The notes beneath the pieces were generated by a model, which saw only the letters and a program-made list of their open reading frames with translations, was not told where the DNA came from and ran no database searches. The translations under genes and the position numbers were made by a program. Positions 47,046 through 56,518 of a DNA stretch of 64,000 nucleotides are shown here, piece after piece. How positions within the stretch are numbered: the stretch's first letter is position 1; every line of letters begins with the position of its first letter. Source of the DNA: Buttiauxella ferragutiae (lineage in GTDB: Bacteria; Pseudomonadota; Gammaproteobacteria; Enterobacterales; Enterobacteriaceae); assembly GCF_001654915.1 (NCBI RefSeq), contig NZ_LXEQ01000026.1. One strand, given 5' to 3'.

Positions 47046-47894
47046 ATGAAACTCACCGCACAGGGCACTACGCTCGATCTCTCACATCCTCATGTTATGG
47101 GGATCTTAAATGTCACACCAGACTCGTTTTCCGATGGTGGTCAGCACAATTCATTAGTTGAAGCCGTAAAACACGCTAACGCGATGATTAACGCTGGTGC
47201 GACGATTATTGACATCGGTGGTGAATCGACTCGCCCAGGTGCAGCTGACGTTAGTGTTGATGAGGAGCTGTCGCGAGTGATCCCTGTTGTGGAGGCCATT
47301 GCACAACGCTTTGAAATCTGGATTTCAGTTGATACCTCTAAGCCTGAAGTCATTCGCGAATCGGCGCGAGTCGGCGCACATATCATCAATGACATTCGCT
47401 CATTACAGGAGCCTGGTGCTCTTGAAGCTGCTGCGGAAACTGGTTTGCCAGTTTGCCTGATGCATATGCAAGGTGAACCAAAAAATATGCAGCAGGCACC
47501 TCATTATGACGACGTCTTTGCTGATGTGAACCGCTTCTTTATCGAGCAAATTGCCCGCTGCGAAGCGGCTGGTATCGCAAAAGAAAAATTGTTACTCGAC
47601 CCAGGCTTCGGTTTCGGTAAAAATCTGACCCATAATTACCAACTTTTAGCCCGACTCTCCGAATTCCATCACTTTGGTTTACCACTTTTGGTGGGGATGT
47701 CGCGTAAATCAATGGTTGGCCAACTGCTGAATGTCGGGCCGGATCAACGCCTGAGTGGCAGTCTTGCTTGTGCAGTGATAGCTGCAATGCAGGGGGCTAA
47801 TATCATTCGAGTTCACGATGTGAAAGAGACAGTCGAAGCGATGCGCGTGGTGGAAGCCACACTTTCAGCGAAGGAAAAAAAACGCTATGAGTAA
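47046..47894 (+). CDS. folP: Dihydropteroate synthase
   Basis: 282 residues, TIM barrel, with GILNVTPDSFSDGG, GGESTRPGA and the sulfonamide-site region GMSRKSM. It joins pterin and p-aminobenzoate in folate synthesis. Start 47046 (AGGGA upstream) gives the E. coli length. It overlaps glmM by eight bases. Confidence 0.98.
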   Translation: MKLTAQGTTLDLSHPHVMGILNVTPDSFSDGGQHNSLVEAVKHANAMINAGATIIDIGGESTRPGAADVSVDEELSRVIPVVEAIAQRFEIWISVDTSKPEVIRESARVGAHIINDIRSLQEPGALEAAAETGLPVCLMHMQGEPKNMQQAPHYDDVFADVNRFFIEQIARCEAAGIAKEKLLLDPGFGFGKNLTHNYQLLARLSEFHHFGLPLLVGMSRKSMVGQLLNVGPDQRLSGSLACAVIAAMQGANIIRVHDVKETVEAMRVVEATLSAKEKKRYE

Positions 47895-49224
47895 CCGTAA
47901 ATATTTTGGCACAGATGGCATTCGCGGTCGTGTAGGCGATTCCCCAATTACTCCTGACTTTGTGCTGAAACTCGGCTGGGCAGCAGGGAAAGTCTTGGCG
48001 CGTCATGGTTCGCGTAAAATTATTATCGGCAAAGACACCCGTATTTCTGGTTACATGCTGGAATCTGCTCTCGAAGCGGGCCTGGCTGCGGCGGGTTTGT
48101 CTGCTTCATTCACTGGCCCGATGCCAACGCCTGCCGTTGCTTATCTGACCCGTGCATTCCGTGCAGAAGCCGGGATTGTTATCTCTGCATCGCATAACCC
48201 GTTCTATGATAACGGGATTAAATTCTTCTCAATCGACGGCACAAAACTGCCAGATGAAGTTGAAGAAGCCATTGAAGCGGAAATGGAAAAAGAGATCACG
48301 TGTGTTGATTCTGCAGAACTGGGCAAAGCCAGCCGTATCGTTGATGCCGCGGGTCGCTATATCGAATTCTGTAAAGGCACATTCCCTAATGAATTAAGCC
48401 TCAGCAGCCTTAAGATTGTTGTCGATTGTGCTAATGGTGCGACTTACCACATTGCACCAAATGTGCTGCGTGAACTGGGTGCAACGGTCATTACCGTGGG
48501 TTGTGAGCCAAACGGCGTCAATATCAACGAAAAATGTGGTGCTACTGACGTGCGCATGCTGCAAGAGCGCGTGCTGGCTGAGAAAGCTGACATTGGCATT
48601 GCACTGGATGGTGATGGCGACCGTGTCATCATGGTGGACAATCTGGGCCACAAAGTTGATGGCGACCAGATCCTCTACATCATCGCTCGTGAAGGACTCC
48701 GTCAGGGCCAGTTGCGCGGTGGTGCAGTTGGTACACTGATGAGCAATATGGGGCTGGAGCTGGCATTGAAACAGCTCGGTATTCCGTTTGCGCGTGCAAA
48801 AGTGGGCGACCGCTATGTGCTGGAAAAGCTTCAGGAAAAAGGCTGGAGAATTGGCGCTGAAAACTCAGGTCACGTGATTCTTCTGGATAAAACCACCACT
48901 GGCGACGGTATCGTGGCAGGTTTGCAAGTACTCACTGCAATGGTGCGTAACCATATGAGCTTGCATGACTTGTGCAGCGGAATGAAATTATTCCCGCAAA
49001 TTTTGGTAAATGTACGCTTTACTGCAGGCAGCGGTGATCCACTTGAACACGATTCAGTGAAAAAAGTGACTGCTGAAGTTGAAGAGGCGCTCGGCAATCG
49101 TGGCCGCGTGTTACTGCGTAAATCTGGCACAGAACCATTAATCCGCGTAATGGTTGAAGGCGAAGATGAAGCGTTGGTCATTGAATATGCCAACCGTATC
49201 GCTGATGCTGTAAAAGCAGTTTAA
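47887..49224 (+). CDS. glmM: Phosphoglucosamine mutase
   Basis: 445 residues. Active-site phosphoserine Ser102 in ISASHNP, metal loop DGDGDR and the sugar-binding loop GAENSGH are present. It makes GlcN-1-P from GlcN-6-P for UDP-GlcNAc. Co-transcribed and translationally coupled with folP. Confidence 0.98.
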   Translation: MSNRKYFGTDGIRGRVGDSPITPDFVLKLGWAAGKVLARHGSRKIIIGKDTRISGYMLESALEAGLAAAGLSASFTGPMPTPAVAYLTRAFRAEAGIVISASHNPFYDNGIKFFSIDGTKLPDEVEEAIEAEMEKEITCVDSAELGKASRIVDAAGRYIEFCKGTFPNELSLSSLKIVVDCANGATYHIAPNVLRELGATVITVGCEPNGVNINEKCGATDVRMLQERVLAEKADIGIALDGDGDRVIMVDNLGHKVDGDQILYIIAREGLRQGQLRGGAVGTLMSNMGLELALKQLGIPFARAKVGDRYVLEKLQEKGWRIGAENSGHVILLDKTTTGDGIVAGLQVLTAMVRNHMSLHDLCSGMKLFPQILVNVRFTAGSGDPLEHDSVKKVTAEVEEALGNRGRVLLRKSGTEPLIRVMVEGEDEALVIEYANRIADAVKAV

Positions 49225-49250
49225 AGTCACTCTTGGTTGTTGTGTGAAAA

Positions 49251-49270
49251 GGCGGCATTTGCCGCCTGTT
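49251..49270 (+). terminator. Probable terminator after glmM
   Basis: GGCGGC / GCCGCC stem with ATTT loop and TGTTTT tail, 26 bases after the glmM stop. Confidence 0.75.
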
Positions 49271-49335
49271 TTCCAGGCGAAAGTCGGTGTGTTGCTGTTT
49301 TTTTCCGCAGTCAGCGAAATGTGAATAAATTGCCC

Positions 49336-49364
49336 TTGCGCAGTTCGAAGGCTTTGGTTAGTAT
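49336..49364 (+). promoter_or_regulatory. Probable secG promoter
   Basis: TTGCGC (49336-49341), 17-base spacer, TAGTAT (49359-49364), 85 bases upstream of the secG start. Confidence 0.6.
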
Positions 49365-49455
49365 TCTCACCCGCTTCAGTGGGTAAACTTAAACGTATCC
49401 GCTTGACTGGTTTGAAGCTTTGGTATGCGGTAATCCCGCAAGGAACAGGTTGATT

Positions 49456-49785
49456 ATGTACGAAGCTCTTTTAGTTGTTTTCCTTATTGTAGCCCTGGGC
49501 CTTGTAGGTCTTATCATGCTGCAACAAGGTAAAGGCGCTGATATGGGAGCCTCCTTCGGAGCAGGCGCTTCCGCTACGCTGTTTGGTTCTAACGGTTCTG
49601 GTAACTTCATGACCCGCATGACCGCTGTGTTAGCAACGCTGTTCTTTATTATCAGCCTGGTACTGGGTAACCTCAATACCAACAAAACCGATAAAGGAAG
49701 TGTGTGGGATAATTTAACTCAGCCTACAAAAACTGAGTCACAGCCAGCGGCACCTACCAAGCCGAGCAGCGATATCCCGCAGTAA
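49456..49785 (+). CDS. secG: SecG, preprotein translocase subunit
   Basis: 109 residues. Two transmembrane helices (about 3-21 and 53-72) flank a glycine-rich cytosolic loop (GASFGAGASATLFGSNGSG), with a Pro/Ser/Thr-rich tail. It forms SecYEG. The start at 49456 (MYEALLVVF) is preceded by AGGAAC. It is followed by tRNA-Leu, probably on the same transcript. Confidence 0.96.
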   Translation: MYEALLVVFLIVALGLVGLIMLQQGKGADMGASFGAGASATLFGSNGSGNFMTRMTAVLATLFFIISLVLGNLNTNKTDKGSVWDNLTQPTKTESQPAAPTKPSSDIPQ

Positions 49786-49833
49786 TAAGTAGTAAGCTTC
49801 AATACGGTAAGAAGTGATTACCGTGTTCAAAGT

Positions 49834-49920
49834 GCCGAGGTGGTGGAATTGGTAGACACGCTACCTTGAGGTGGTAGTGCCCGATTGGGCTTACGGGTTC
49901 AAGTCCCGTCCTCGGTACCA
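49834..49920 (+). tRNA. leuU: tRNA-Leu (anticodon GAG)
   Basis: 87 bases with acceptor GCCGAGG / CCTCGGT, long variable arm, TTCAAGT T-loop and encoded CCA. The anticodon GAG is at 49868-49870. It is located 48 bases after secG, as leuU is in E. coli. Confidence 0.97.
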
Positions 49921-49935
49921 AAATATCTGCATTTC

Positions 49936-49964
49936 TTGCATTTTATGCAATATCGGCGTAATAT
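49936..49964 (+). promoter_or_regulatory. metY-rimP-nusA operon promoter
   Basis: TTGCAT (49936-49941), 17-base spacer, TAATAT (49959-49964). The start is about 10 bases before the tRNA 5' end, so this drives metY and the downstream nusA-infB operon. Confidence 0.78.
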
Positions 49965-49980
49965 TTGCCACGTTTTCGGA

Positions 49981-50057
<77 letters not shown>

Positions 50058-50182
50058 CTTTCCCTGAGAGTTCTTTTTCAAATATACTGTGAACACCAGT
50101 TGGTGCCTCGCGAAGAATTTAGAAAAAAATTCTCCTGGATGGTGTCCGGGCCGCAATTGCGGTGTACAGGGTTCAGTTATAT

Positions 50183-50208
50183 AAAGCCTCGATTTATCGG
50201 GGTTTTTT
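50183..50208 (+). terminator. rimP leader terminator/attenuator
   Basis: Stem AAAGCCTCGA pairs with TCGGGGTTTT (with wobbles), loop TTTA, then T residues. It lies between metY and rimP and matches the attenuator reported for rimP leaders in gammaproteobacteria. Confidence 0.75.
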
Positions 50209-50230
50209 GTTATCTGACTTCAGAATAACT

Positions 50231-50250
50231 GGGCTATATGCCCTTTTTTT
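50231..50250 (+). terminator. Second terminator-like hairpin before rimP
   Basis: GGGC / GCCC stem, loop TATAT, followed by seven T residues, 18 bases before the rimP start. The short stem suggests a weak or conditional attenuator. Confidence 0.5.
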
Positions 50251-50267
50251 ATTTCTCGGGGGTGGGC

Positions 50268-50720
50268 TTGTCCACATTAGAGCAAAAATTAACAGAGATG
50301 ATTTCAGCACCGGTCGAGGCGCTGGGCTATGAATTAGTCGGTATCGAATTCGTTCGAGGTCGCCAATCTACGCTGCGCATCTATATTGATAGTGAAGCTG
50401 GCATCAATGTTGATGATTGTGCTGATGTCAGTCACCAGGTAAGTGCAGTTCTGGATGTCGAAGACCCTATCACTGTAGCTTACAACCTGGAAGTTTCCTC
50501 ACCAGGCCTTGATCGCCCAATGTTCACCGCAGAGCATTACGTTCGCTTTACCGGCGAAGAAGTGAGCATTGTGTTGCGAATGGCTGTGCAAAACCGTCGT
50601 AAATGGCAGGGTATAATTAAAGCCGTAGAAGGTGAGATGATCACGGTCACGGTGGAAGGTAAAGATGAAGTGTTCGCGCTGAGCAACATCCAGAAAGCGA
50701 ACCTGGTACCCCACTTTTAA
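50268..50720 (+). CDS. rimP: Ribosome maturation factor RimP
   Basis: 150 residues starting from TTG (STLEQKLTEM after Met), as in E. coli, with GGGGGTGG upstream. Two domains: an alpha/beta N-terminal domain (GYELVGIEFVRG, DDCADVSHQVSAVLD) and an SH3-like C-terminal barrel. It acts early in 30S assembly. A GTG two codons upstream is an alternative start. Confidence 0.95.
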   Translation: MSTLEQKLTEMISAPVEALGYELVGIEFVRGRQSTLRIYIDSEAGINVDDCADVSHQVSAVLDVEDPITVAYNLEVSSPGLDRPMFTAEHYVRFTGEEVSIVLRMAVQNRRKWQGIIKAVEGEMITVTVEGKDEVFALSNIQKANLVPHF

Positions 50721-50747
50721 TAGTTTGGATTGAGGTGAAAACCCAGG

Positions 50748-52235
50748 ATGAACAAAGAAATTTTGGCTGTTGTAGAAGCAGTTTCCAATGAAAAATCACT
50801 GCCGCGCGAGAAGATTTTCGAAGCGCTGGAAAGTGCACTTGCAACAGCGACCAAGAAAAAATACGAACAAGAGATTGATGTGCGTGTCAGCATCGATCGT
50901 AAAAGTGGTGACTTCGATACTTTCCGCCGCTGGGTTATTGTTGAAGAAGTGACCCAACCTACGCGTGAAATTACCCTTGATGCAGCTCAATTCGAAGATC
51001 CAGAGCTGAATGTTGGCGGATACGTTGAAGACCAGATCGAATCTGTGACTTTCGACCGTATCACTACTCAGACCGCAAAACAGGTTATCGTACAGAAAGT
51101 ACGTGAAGCTGAGCGCGCAATGGTAGTTGATCAGTTCCGCGAACACGAAGGTGAAATCATCACTGGTGTCGTGAAGAAAGTTAATCGCGAGAACATCTCT
51201 CTTGATCTCGGCAGCAACGCTGAAGCAGTTATTCTTCGCGAAGATATGTTGCCGCGTGAAAACTTCCGCCCAGGTGACCGTATCCGCGGTGTGCTTTATG
51301 CTGTGCGTCCGGAAGCTCGCGGTGCTCAACTGTTTGTTAGCCGTTCCAAGCCTGAAATGCTGATCGAACTGTTCCGCATTGAAGTGCCGGAAATTGGCGA
51401 AGAAGTTATTGAAATCAAAGCCGCTGCTCGTGATCCTGGTTCTCGTGCGAAAATCGCTGTGAAAACCAACGACAAGCGTATTGACCCAGTAGGTGCTTGT
51501 GTCGGCATGCGCGGTGCGCGTGTTCAGGCAGTTTCTACTGAACTGGGCGGTGAGCGTATTGATATCGTGCTGTGGGACGATAACCCAGCACAATTCGTTA
51601 TCAATGCTATGGCTCCGGCTGACGTGGCTTCCATTGTTGTTGATGAAGACAAACATACAATGGATATCGCGGTAGAGGCAGGCAATCTGGCACAAGCAAT
51701 CGGTCGTAACGGACAAAACGTTCGTCTGGCTGCACAGCTGAGCGGCTGGGAACTCAACGTAATGACTGTTGATGACCTGCAAGCCAAGCATCAGGCTGAA
51801 GCACATGCTGCCATTGATACCTTTACCAAATACCTCGAGATCGACGAGGACTTTGCCACTGTATTGGTAGAAGAAGGTTTCTCCACTCTCGAAGAGTTGG
51901 CCTACGTGCCGATGAAAGAGCTGTTGGAAATTGATGGCCTTGATGAAGATACAGTGGAAGCATTACGTGATCGCGCCAAAAACGCCCTCACCACACTGGC
52001 ATTGGCGCAGGAAGAAAGCCTGGGCGATAACAAACCTCAAGAGGATCTGCTGAACCTCGAAGGTATGGATCGCAACCTGGCATTTAAACTCGCTTCGCGC
52101 GGTGTGAGCTCGCTTGAAGACCTGGCTGAGCAAGGTGTCGACGATCTGTCAGATATTGAAGGTTTAACCAACGAGAAGGCCGGTGAGTTGATTATGGCTG
52201 CTCGCAATATCTGCTGGTTTGGCGGCGAAGCGTAA
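50748..52235 (+). CDS. nusA: NusA, transcription elongation/termination factor
   Basis: 495 residues: N-terminal RNA polymerase-binding domain, S1 domain (GEIITGVVKKVNRENISLDLG), KH1 and KH2 (DPVGACVGMRGARVQ, AIGRNGQNVRLA) and two C-terminal acidic AR repeats (about 350-495). It modulates pausing, termination and antitermination. Second protein gene of the operon, 27 bases after rimP. Confidence 0.98.
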   Translation: MNKEILAVVEAVSNEKSLPREKIFEALESALATATKKKYEQEIDVRVSIDRKSGDFDTFRRWVIVEEVTQPTREITLDAAQFEDPELNVGGYVEDQIESVTFDRITTQTAKQVIVQKVREAERAMVVDQFREHEGEIITGVVKKVNRENISLDLGSNAEAVILREDMLPRENFRPGDRIRGVLYAVRPEARGAQLFVSRSKPEMLIELFRIEVPEIGEEVIEIKAAARDPGSRAKIAVKTNDKRIDPVGACVGMRGARVQAVSTELGGERIDIVLWDDNPAQFVINAMAPADVASIVVDEDKHTMDIAVEAGNLAQAIGRNGQNVRLAAQLSGWELNVMTVDDLQAKHQAEAHAAIDTFTKYLEIDEDFATVLVEEGFSTLEELAYVPMKELLEIDGLDEDTVEALRDRAKNALTTLALAQEESLGDNKPQEDLLNLEGMDRNLAFKLASRGVSSLEDLAEQGVDDLSDIEGLTNEKAGELIMAARNICWFGGEA

Positions 52236-52259
52236 TAAACTGTAGCAGGAAGGAACAGC

Positions 52260-54944
52260 ATGACAGATGTAACCGTAAAAGCGCTGGCCGCAGAGATTCA
52301 GACCTCCGTGGACCGCCTGGTACAGCAATTTGCTGATGCAGGGATCCCTAAGGCTGCTGATGACTCTGTCTCGGCCCAGGAAAAACAAACATTACTGGCG
52401 CACCTGAACCGTGAACATGGTTCTGCGCCAGATAAGTTGACATTACAGCGCAAAACGCGCAGTACTTTAAACATTCCAGGTACCGGTGGGAAAAGTAAAT
52501 CGGTACAAATCGAAGTCCGCAAGAAGCGCACCTTTGTGAAACGTGATCCGCAAGAGACAGAACGTCTTGCCGCGGAAGAACAGGCGCAGCGTGAAGCGGA
52601 AGAGCAAGCCCAACGTGAGGCGCAGGATGCTGCCAATCGTCAGGCGCAAGAAAAAGCTAAACGTGAAGCTGAAGATAAAGCTAAGCGTGAAGCCGCTGAT
52701 AAAGCGAAACGTGAAGCTGCGGAAAAAGACAAAGTGAGCAATCAACAAGACGATATGACAAAAAGCGCCCAGGCAGATAAAGCCCGTCGCGAAGCAGAAG
52801 CTGCAGATCTGAAGCGTGCTGCTGAAGAAGAAGCCCGTCGCAAATTAGAAGAAGACGCCCGCCGTGTAGCTGAAGAGGCCCGTAAAATGGCTGAAGCTAA
52901 CGCAGGTGTTTGGACGGAAGAAGAGAAAGTGGAAGACGACAAATCTGATTACCATGTAACCACTTCTCAACACGCTCGCCAGGCTGAAGACGAAAACGAC
53001 CGCGAAGTTGAAGCTGGCCGTACTCGTGCTCGTACTGCGACAACTAAAGCACCACGCCAGAAGAAAGGCGGCAAACACGGCGAGTCTAAAGCTGACCGTG
53101 AAGAAGCACGTGCTGCAGTTCGTGGTGGTAAAGGCAAGCGTAAACCAAGTTCACTGCAGCAAGGCTTCAACAAGCCTGCACAAGCGGTTAACCGTGACGT
53201 CGTAATCGGCGAAACCGTTACTGTTGCAGAACTGGCTAACAAAATGGCTGTTAAAGGCTCTCAGGTCATCAAAGCAATGATGAAACTGGGTGCTATGGCA
53301 ACCATTAACCAGGTCATCGACCAGGAAACCGCACAGCTGGTTGCCGAAGAGATGGGCCACAAAGTTATCCTGCGTCGTGAAAACGAGCTGGAAGAAGCGC
53401 TGATGAGCGACCGTGACACTGACGCAGTTGCTGAGTCTCGTGCGCCGGTTGTTACCATCATGGGTCACGTTGACCACGGTAAAACTTCACTGCTCGACTA
53501 CATTCGCTCTACTAAAGTAGCGTCTGGCGAAGCGGGTGGTATTACCCAGCACATCGGTGCATACCACGTTGAAACTGACAACGGTATGGTTACCTTCCTG
53601 GATACCCCGGGCCACGCAGCGTTTACTTCTATGCGTGCTCGTGGTGCTCAGGCGACGGATATCGTTGTTCTGGTTGTTGCCGCAGACGATGGCGTAATGC
53701 CACAGACTATCGAAGCTATCCAGCACGCGAAAGCGGCGCAGGTACCGGTAGTCGTTGCGGTAAACAAAATTGATAAGCCAGAAGCCGATCCAGACCGCGT
53801 TAAGCAGGAACTGTCTCAGTACGGCATCATGCCAGAAGAGTGGGGCGGCGAAAGCCAGTTCATCCACGTGTCTGCTAAAGCAGGTACAGGTATTGACGAA
53901 CTGCTGGACGCAATCCTGCTGCAAGCTGAAGTTCTCGAACTGAAAGCAATGCGTGACGGTATGGCGAGCGGTGTAGTTATCGAATCCTTCCTGGATAAAG
54001 GTCGTGGTCCGGTAGCAACGGTTCTGGTTCGTGAAGGTTCTCTGAACAAAGGCGATATCGTTCTTTGTGGCTTCGAATATGGCCGTGTTCGTGCAATGCG
54101 TGACGAAATGGGTCGTGAAGTTACTGAAGCTGGTCCGTCTATTCCTGTTGAAATCCTTGGTCTGTCCGGTGTGCCGGCAGCGGGTGATGAAGTAACAGTT
54201 GTTCGTGACGAGAAAAAAGCTCGTGAAGTTGCTCTGTATCGTCAGGGTAAATTCCGCGAAGTTAAACTGGCTCGCCAGCAGAAATCTAAACTGGAAAACA
54301 TGTTCGCCAACATGACCGAAGGCGAAGTGTCCGAAGTGAACGTTGTGCTGAAAGCAGACGTTCAGGGTTCTGTTGAAGCAATCAGTGATTCCTTGCTGAA
54401 ACTGTCTACTGATGAAGTTAAAGTTAAAATCATCGGTTCTGGTGTGGGCGGTATCACTGAGACTGACGCAACGCTTGCAGCAGCTTCTAACGCTATTCTG
54501 GTTGGCTTCAACGTCCGTGCCGATGCATCTGCGCGCCGCGTGATTGAATCAGAAAGCCTGGATCTGCGTTACTACTCCGTCATCTATCATCTGATTGACG
54601 AAGTTAAAGCGGCAATGAGCGGCATGCTGTCTCCGGAACTGAAACAACAGATCCTCGGCCTGGCCGAAGTTCGCGATGTGTTCAAATCACCTAAATTTGG
54701 CGCAATCGCAGGTTGTATGGTTACCGAAGGTGTGGTCAAACGTCACAACCCAATCCGTGTACTGCGCGACAACGTTGTTATCTATGAAGGCGAGCTGGAA
54801 TCCCTGCGCCGCTTCAAAGATGACGCTAACGAAGTTCGTAACGGTATGGAATGTGGTATCGGCGTGAAGAACTACAACGATGTGCGTGTTGGTGATGTGA
54901 TCGAAGTCTTCGAAATCATCGAAATCCAACGTACCATCGCCTGA
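52260..54944 (+). CDS. infB: Translation initiation factor IF-2
   Basis: 894 residues (E. coli 890). The N-terminal domain holds a long Ala/Glu/Lys/Arg-rich helical region (about 95-215). The G domain has GHVDHGKTS, DTPGHAAF and NKIDKPEA, followed by domains II-IV. It carries fMet-tRNA to the 30S subunit. Internal starts corresponding to the shorter isoforms are visible: GTG at 52734 (codon 159) and ATG at 52755 (codon 166). AGGAA precedes ATG. Confidence 0.98.
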   Translation: MTDVTVKALAAEIQTSVDRLVQQFADAGIPKAADDSVSAQEKQTLLAHLNREHGSAPDKLTLQRKTRSTLNIPGTGGKSKSVQIEVRKKRTFVKRDPQETERLAAEEQAQREAEEQAQREAQDAANRQAQEKAKREAEDKAKREAADKAKREAAEKDKVSNQQDDMTKSAQADKARREAEAADLKRAAEEEARRKLEEDARRVAEEARKMAEANAGVWTEEEKVEDDKSDYHVTTSQHARQAEDENDREVEAGRTRARTATTKAPRQKKGGKHGESKADREEARAAVRGGKGKRKPSSLQQGFNKPAQAVNRDVVIGETVTVAELANKMAVKGSQVIKAMMKLGAMATINQVIDQETAQLVAEEMGHKVILRRENELEEALMSDRDTDAVAESRAPVVTIMGHVDHGKTSLLDYIRSTKVASGEAGGITQHIGAYHVETDNGMVTFLDTPGHAAFTSMRARGAQATDIVVLVVAADDGVMPQTIEAIQHAKAAQVPVVVAVNKIDKPEADPDRVKQELSQYGIMPEEWGGESQFIHVSAKAGTGIDELLDAILLQAEVLELKAMRDGMASGVVIESFLDKGRGPVATVLVREGSLNKGDIVLCGFEYGRVRAMRDEMGREVTEAGPSIPVEILGLSGVPAAGDEVTVVRDEKKAREVALYRQGKFREVKLARQQKSKLENMFANMTEGEVSEVNVVLKADVQGSVEAISDSLLKLSTDEVKVKIIGSGVGGITETDATLAAASNAILVGFNVRADASARRVIESESLDLRYYSVIYHLIDEVKAAMSGMLSPELKQQILGLAEVRDVFKSPKFGAIAGCMVTEGVVKRHNPIRVLRDNVVIYEGELESLRRFKDDANEVRNGMECGIGVKNYNDVRVGDVIEVFEIIEIQRTIA

Positions 54945-54974
54945 TATCAGCCGAGCAAATAGCTAATATCTTTA

Positions 54975-54995
54975 GGGGGGGGCCGAGCGCCCCCC
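54975..54995 (+). other. G-run/C-run hairpin between infB and rbfA
   Basis: Eight consecutive G (54975-54982) can pair with six C (54990-54995). There is no T-tract, so this is an RNA-stability or processing element rather than a terminator. Confidence 0.55.
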
Positions 54996-55016
54996 GATTT
55001 GTATGGAGAATTTATT

Positions 55017-55421
55017 ATGGCGAAAGAATTTGGTCGCCCGCAGCGTGTTTCCCAGGAATTGCAGAAAGAAATCGCAATCATCCTGCAGCGCGAAATTAAA
55101 GACCCGCGTCTGGGCATGATGACCACCGTTTCTGGTGTCGAAGTGTCACGCGATCTGGCTTATGCCAAAGTATTTGTTACTTTCCTGAACGACAAAGACG
55201 AACAAGCAGTGAAAGAAGGCATCAAGGTTTTACAGGATGCTTCTGGTTATATTCGTTCTTTGCTGGGTAAAGCAATGCGCCTGCGTATCGTGCCGGAACT
55301 GACTTTCTTCTACGATAACTCGTTGGTTGAAGGTATGCGCATGTCGAATCTGGTTTCAAACGTCATCAGAAATGATGATGAGCGCCGTGTAAATGATACG
55401 GATGACAGCAAGGAGGATTAA
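55017..55421 (+). CDS. rbfA: Ribosome-binding factor A
   Basis: 134 residues, KH-like fold (RPQRVSQELQKEIAIILQREIKDPRLGMMTTVSGVEVSRDL in outline, residues 6-46), with a short acidic tail. 30S maturation and cold adaptation. Start ATG 55017 is 8 bases after GGAG. The stop overlaps truB by one base (TAATG). Confidence 0.97.
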   Translation: MAKEFGRPQRVSQELQKEIAIILQREIKDPRLGMMTTVSGVEVSRDLAYAKVFVTFLNDKDEQAVKEGIKVLQDASGYIRSLLGKAMRLRIVPELTFFYDNSLVEGMRMSNLVSNVIRNDDERRVNDTDDSKED

Positions 55422-56365
55422 TGAGTCGTCCTCGTCGTCGTGGTCGTGATATCCACGGAGTACTGTTGTTAGATAAACCTCAGGGTTTATCCTCGAACGA
55501 TGCGTTGCAGAAAGTTAAGCGTATTTATAATGCTAACCGTGCCGGTCATACCGGAGCGCTTGACCCGCTTGCAACCGGAATGCTGCCGATTTGCCTCGGT
55601 GAAGCGACGAAATTCTCGCGTTATCTGCTCGACTCCGATAAGCGTTACCGTGTTATTGCCCGCCTTGGGCAGCGTACTGATACTTCTGATGCTGATGGCA
55701 CAGTCGTGCAGGAGCGCCCGGTCACTTTTACCGAACAAGAGTTGGCAGTAGCTTTAGAGAGTTTTCGTGGTGAAACACAGCAAGTTCCATCGATGTACTC
55801 CGCACTGAAATATCAAGGCAAGCCGCTTTATGAGTATGCACGCCAGGGTATAGAAGTGCCGCGTGAAGCGCGGTCTATCACGGTTTACGAACTTCTGTTT
55901 ATTCGCCATGAAGGCAATGAACTTGAGTTGGAAATTCACTGTTCTAAGGGAACATACATCCGAACTATCACCGATGATCTAGGTGAAAAACTCGGTTGTG
56001 GTGCTCATGTGACTTTCCTGCGTCGCCTTGCGGTGAGCAAGTATCCTGTCGAACGAATGGTAACGCTTGAACAATTGAATGCGTTGCTTGAACAAGCACA
56101 AACGCAAGAAATTGAGCCATCTGTGTTGCTAGATCCACTGCTAATGCCAATGGACAGTCCTGCTTCGGACTTCCCCATCGTGAATTTATTACCTGCTGTT
56201 GCGGGTTACTTCAAGAATGGGCAGCCGGTGCAAGTCTCGGGTAGCCCAGCAGAAGGGTTAGTTCGCGTCACCGAAGGTGATGAAGGCAAATTTATCGGCA
56301 TGGCTGAAATTGATGATGATGGACGCGTTGCGCCTCGTCGTCTGGTCGTTGAGTATCCGCTCTGA
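55421..56365 (+). CDS. truB: tRNA pseudouridine(55) synthase
   Basis: 314 residues. Catalytic Asp48 in GHTGALDPLATG, KRYRVIARLG, and a C-terminal PUA domain. It makes pseudouridine 55 in the tRNA T loop. Translationally coupled to rbfA; followed by the rpsO leader. Confidence 0.97.
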   Translation: MSRPRRRGRDIHGVLLLDKPQGLSSNDALQKVKRIYNANRAGHTGALDPLATGMLPICLGEATKFSRYLLDSDKRYRVIARLGQRTDTSDADGTVVQERPVTFTEQELAVALESFRGETQQVPSMYSALKYQGKPLYEYARQGIEVPREARSITVYELLFIRHEGNELELEIHCSKGTYIRTITDDLGEKLGCGAHVTFLRRLAVSKYPVERMVTLEQLNALLEQAQTQEIEPSVLLDPLLMPMDSPASDFPIVNLLPAVAGYFKNGQPVQVSGSPAEGLVRVTEGDEGKFIGMAEIDDDGRVAPRRLVVEYPL

Positions 56366-56461
56366 CACCTGGAGTTGCCTTGCGATAAGAGGTGGCTACA
56401 GGTAAAATGGAGCGGCTTAACTTTCATACCCTTGTTTAACATTGTTGTGAAAGTGCACTGG

Positions 56462-56518
56462 AGTTGCTGAATTAGAGATCGGCACTCTATCTTTTTATCT
56501 ATAATTTTGGAGTTTAAA
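56462..56518 (+). promoter_or_regulatory. rpsO leader (S15 autoregulatory pseudoknot region)
   Basis: The leader GTTGCTGAATTAGAGATCGG up to TTTTGGAGTTTAAAATG resembles the E. coli rpsO operator, where S15 traps the ribosome on a pseudoknot. Homology by recall of the conserved GAATTAGAGATCGGC block; the pseudoknot itself was not folded here. Confidence 0.6.
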
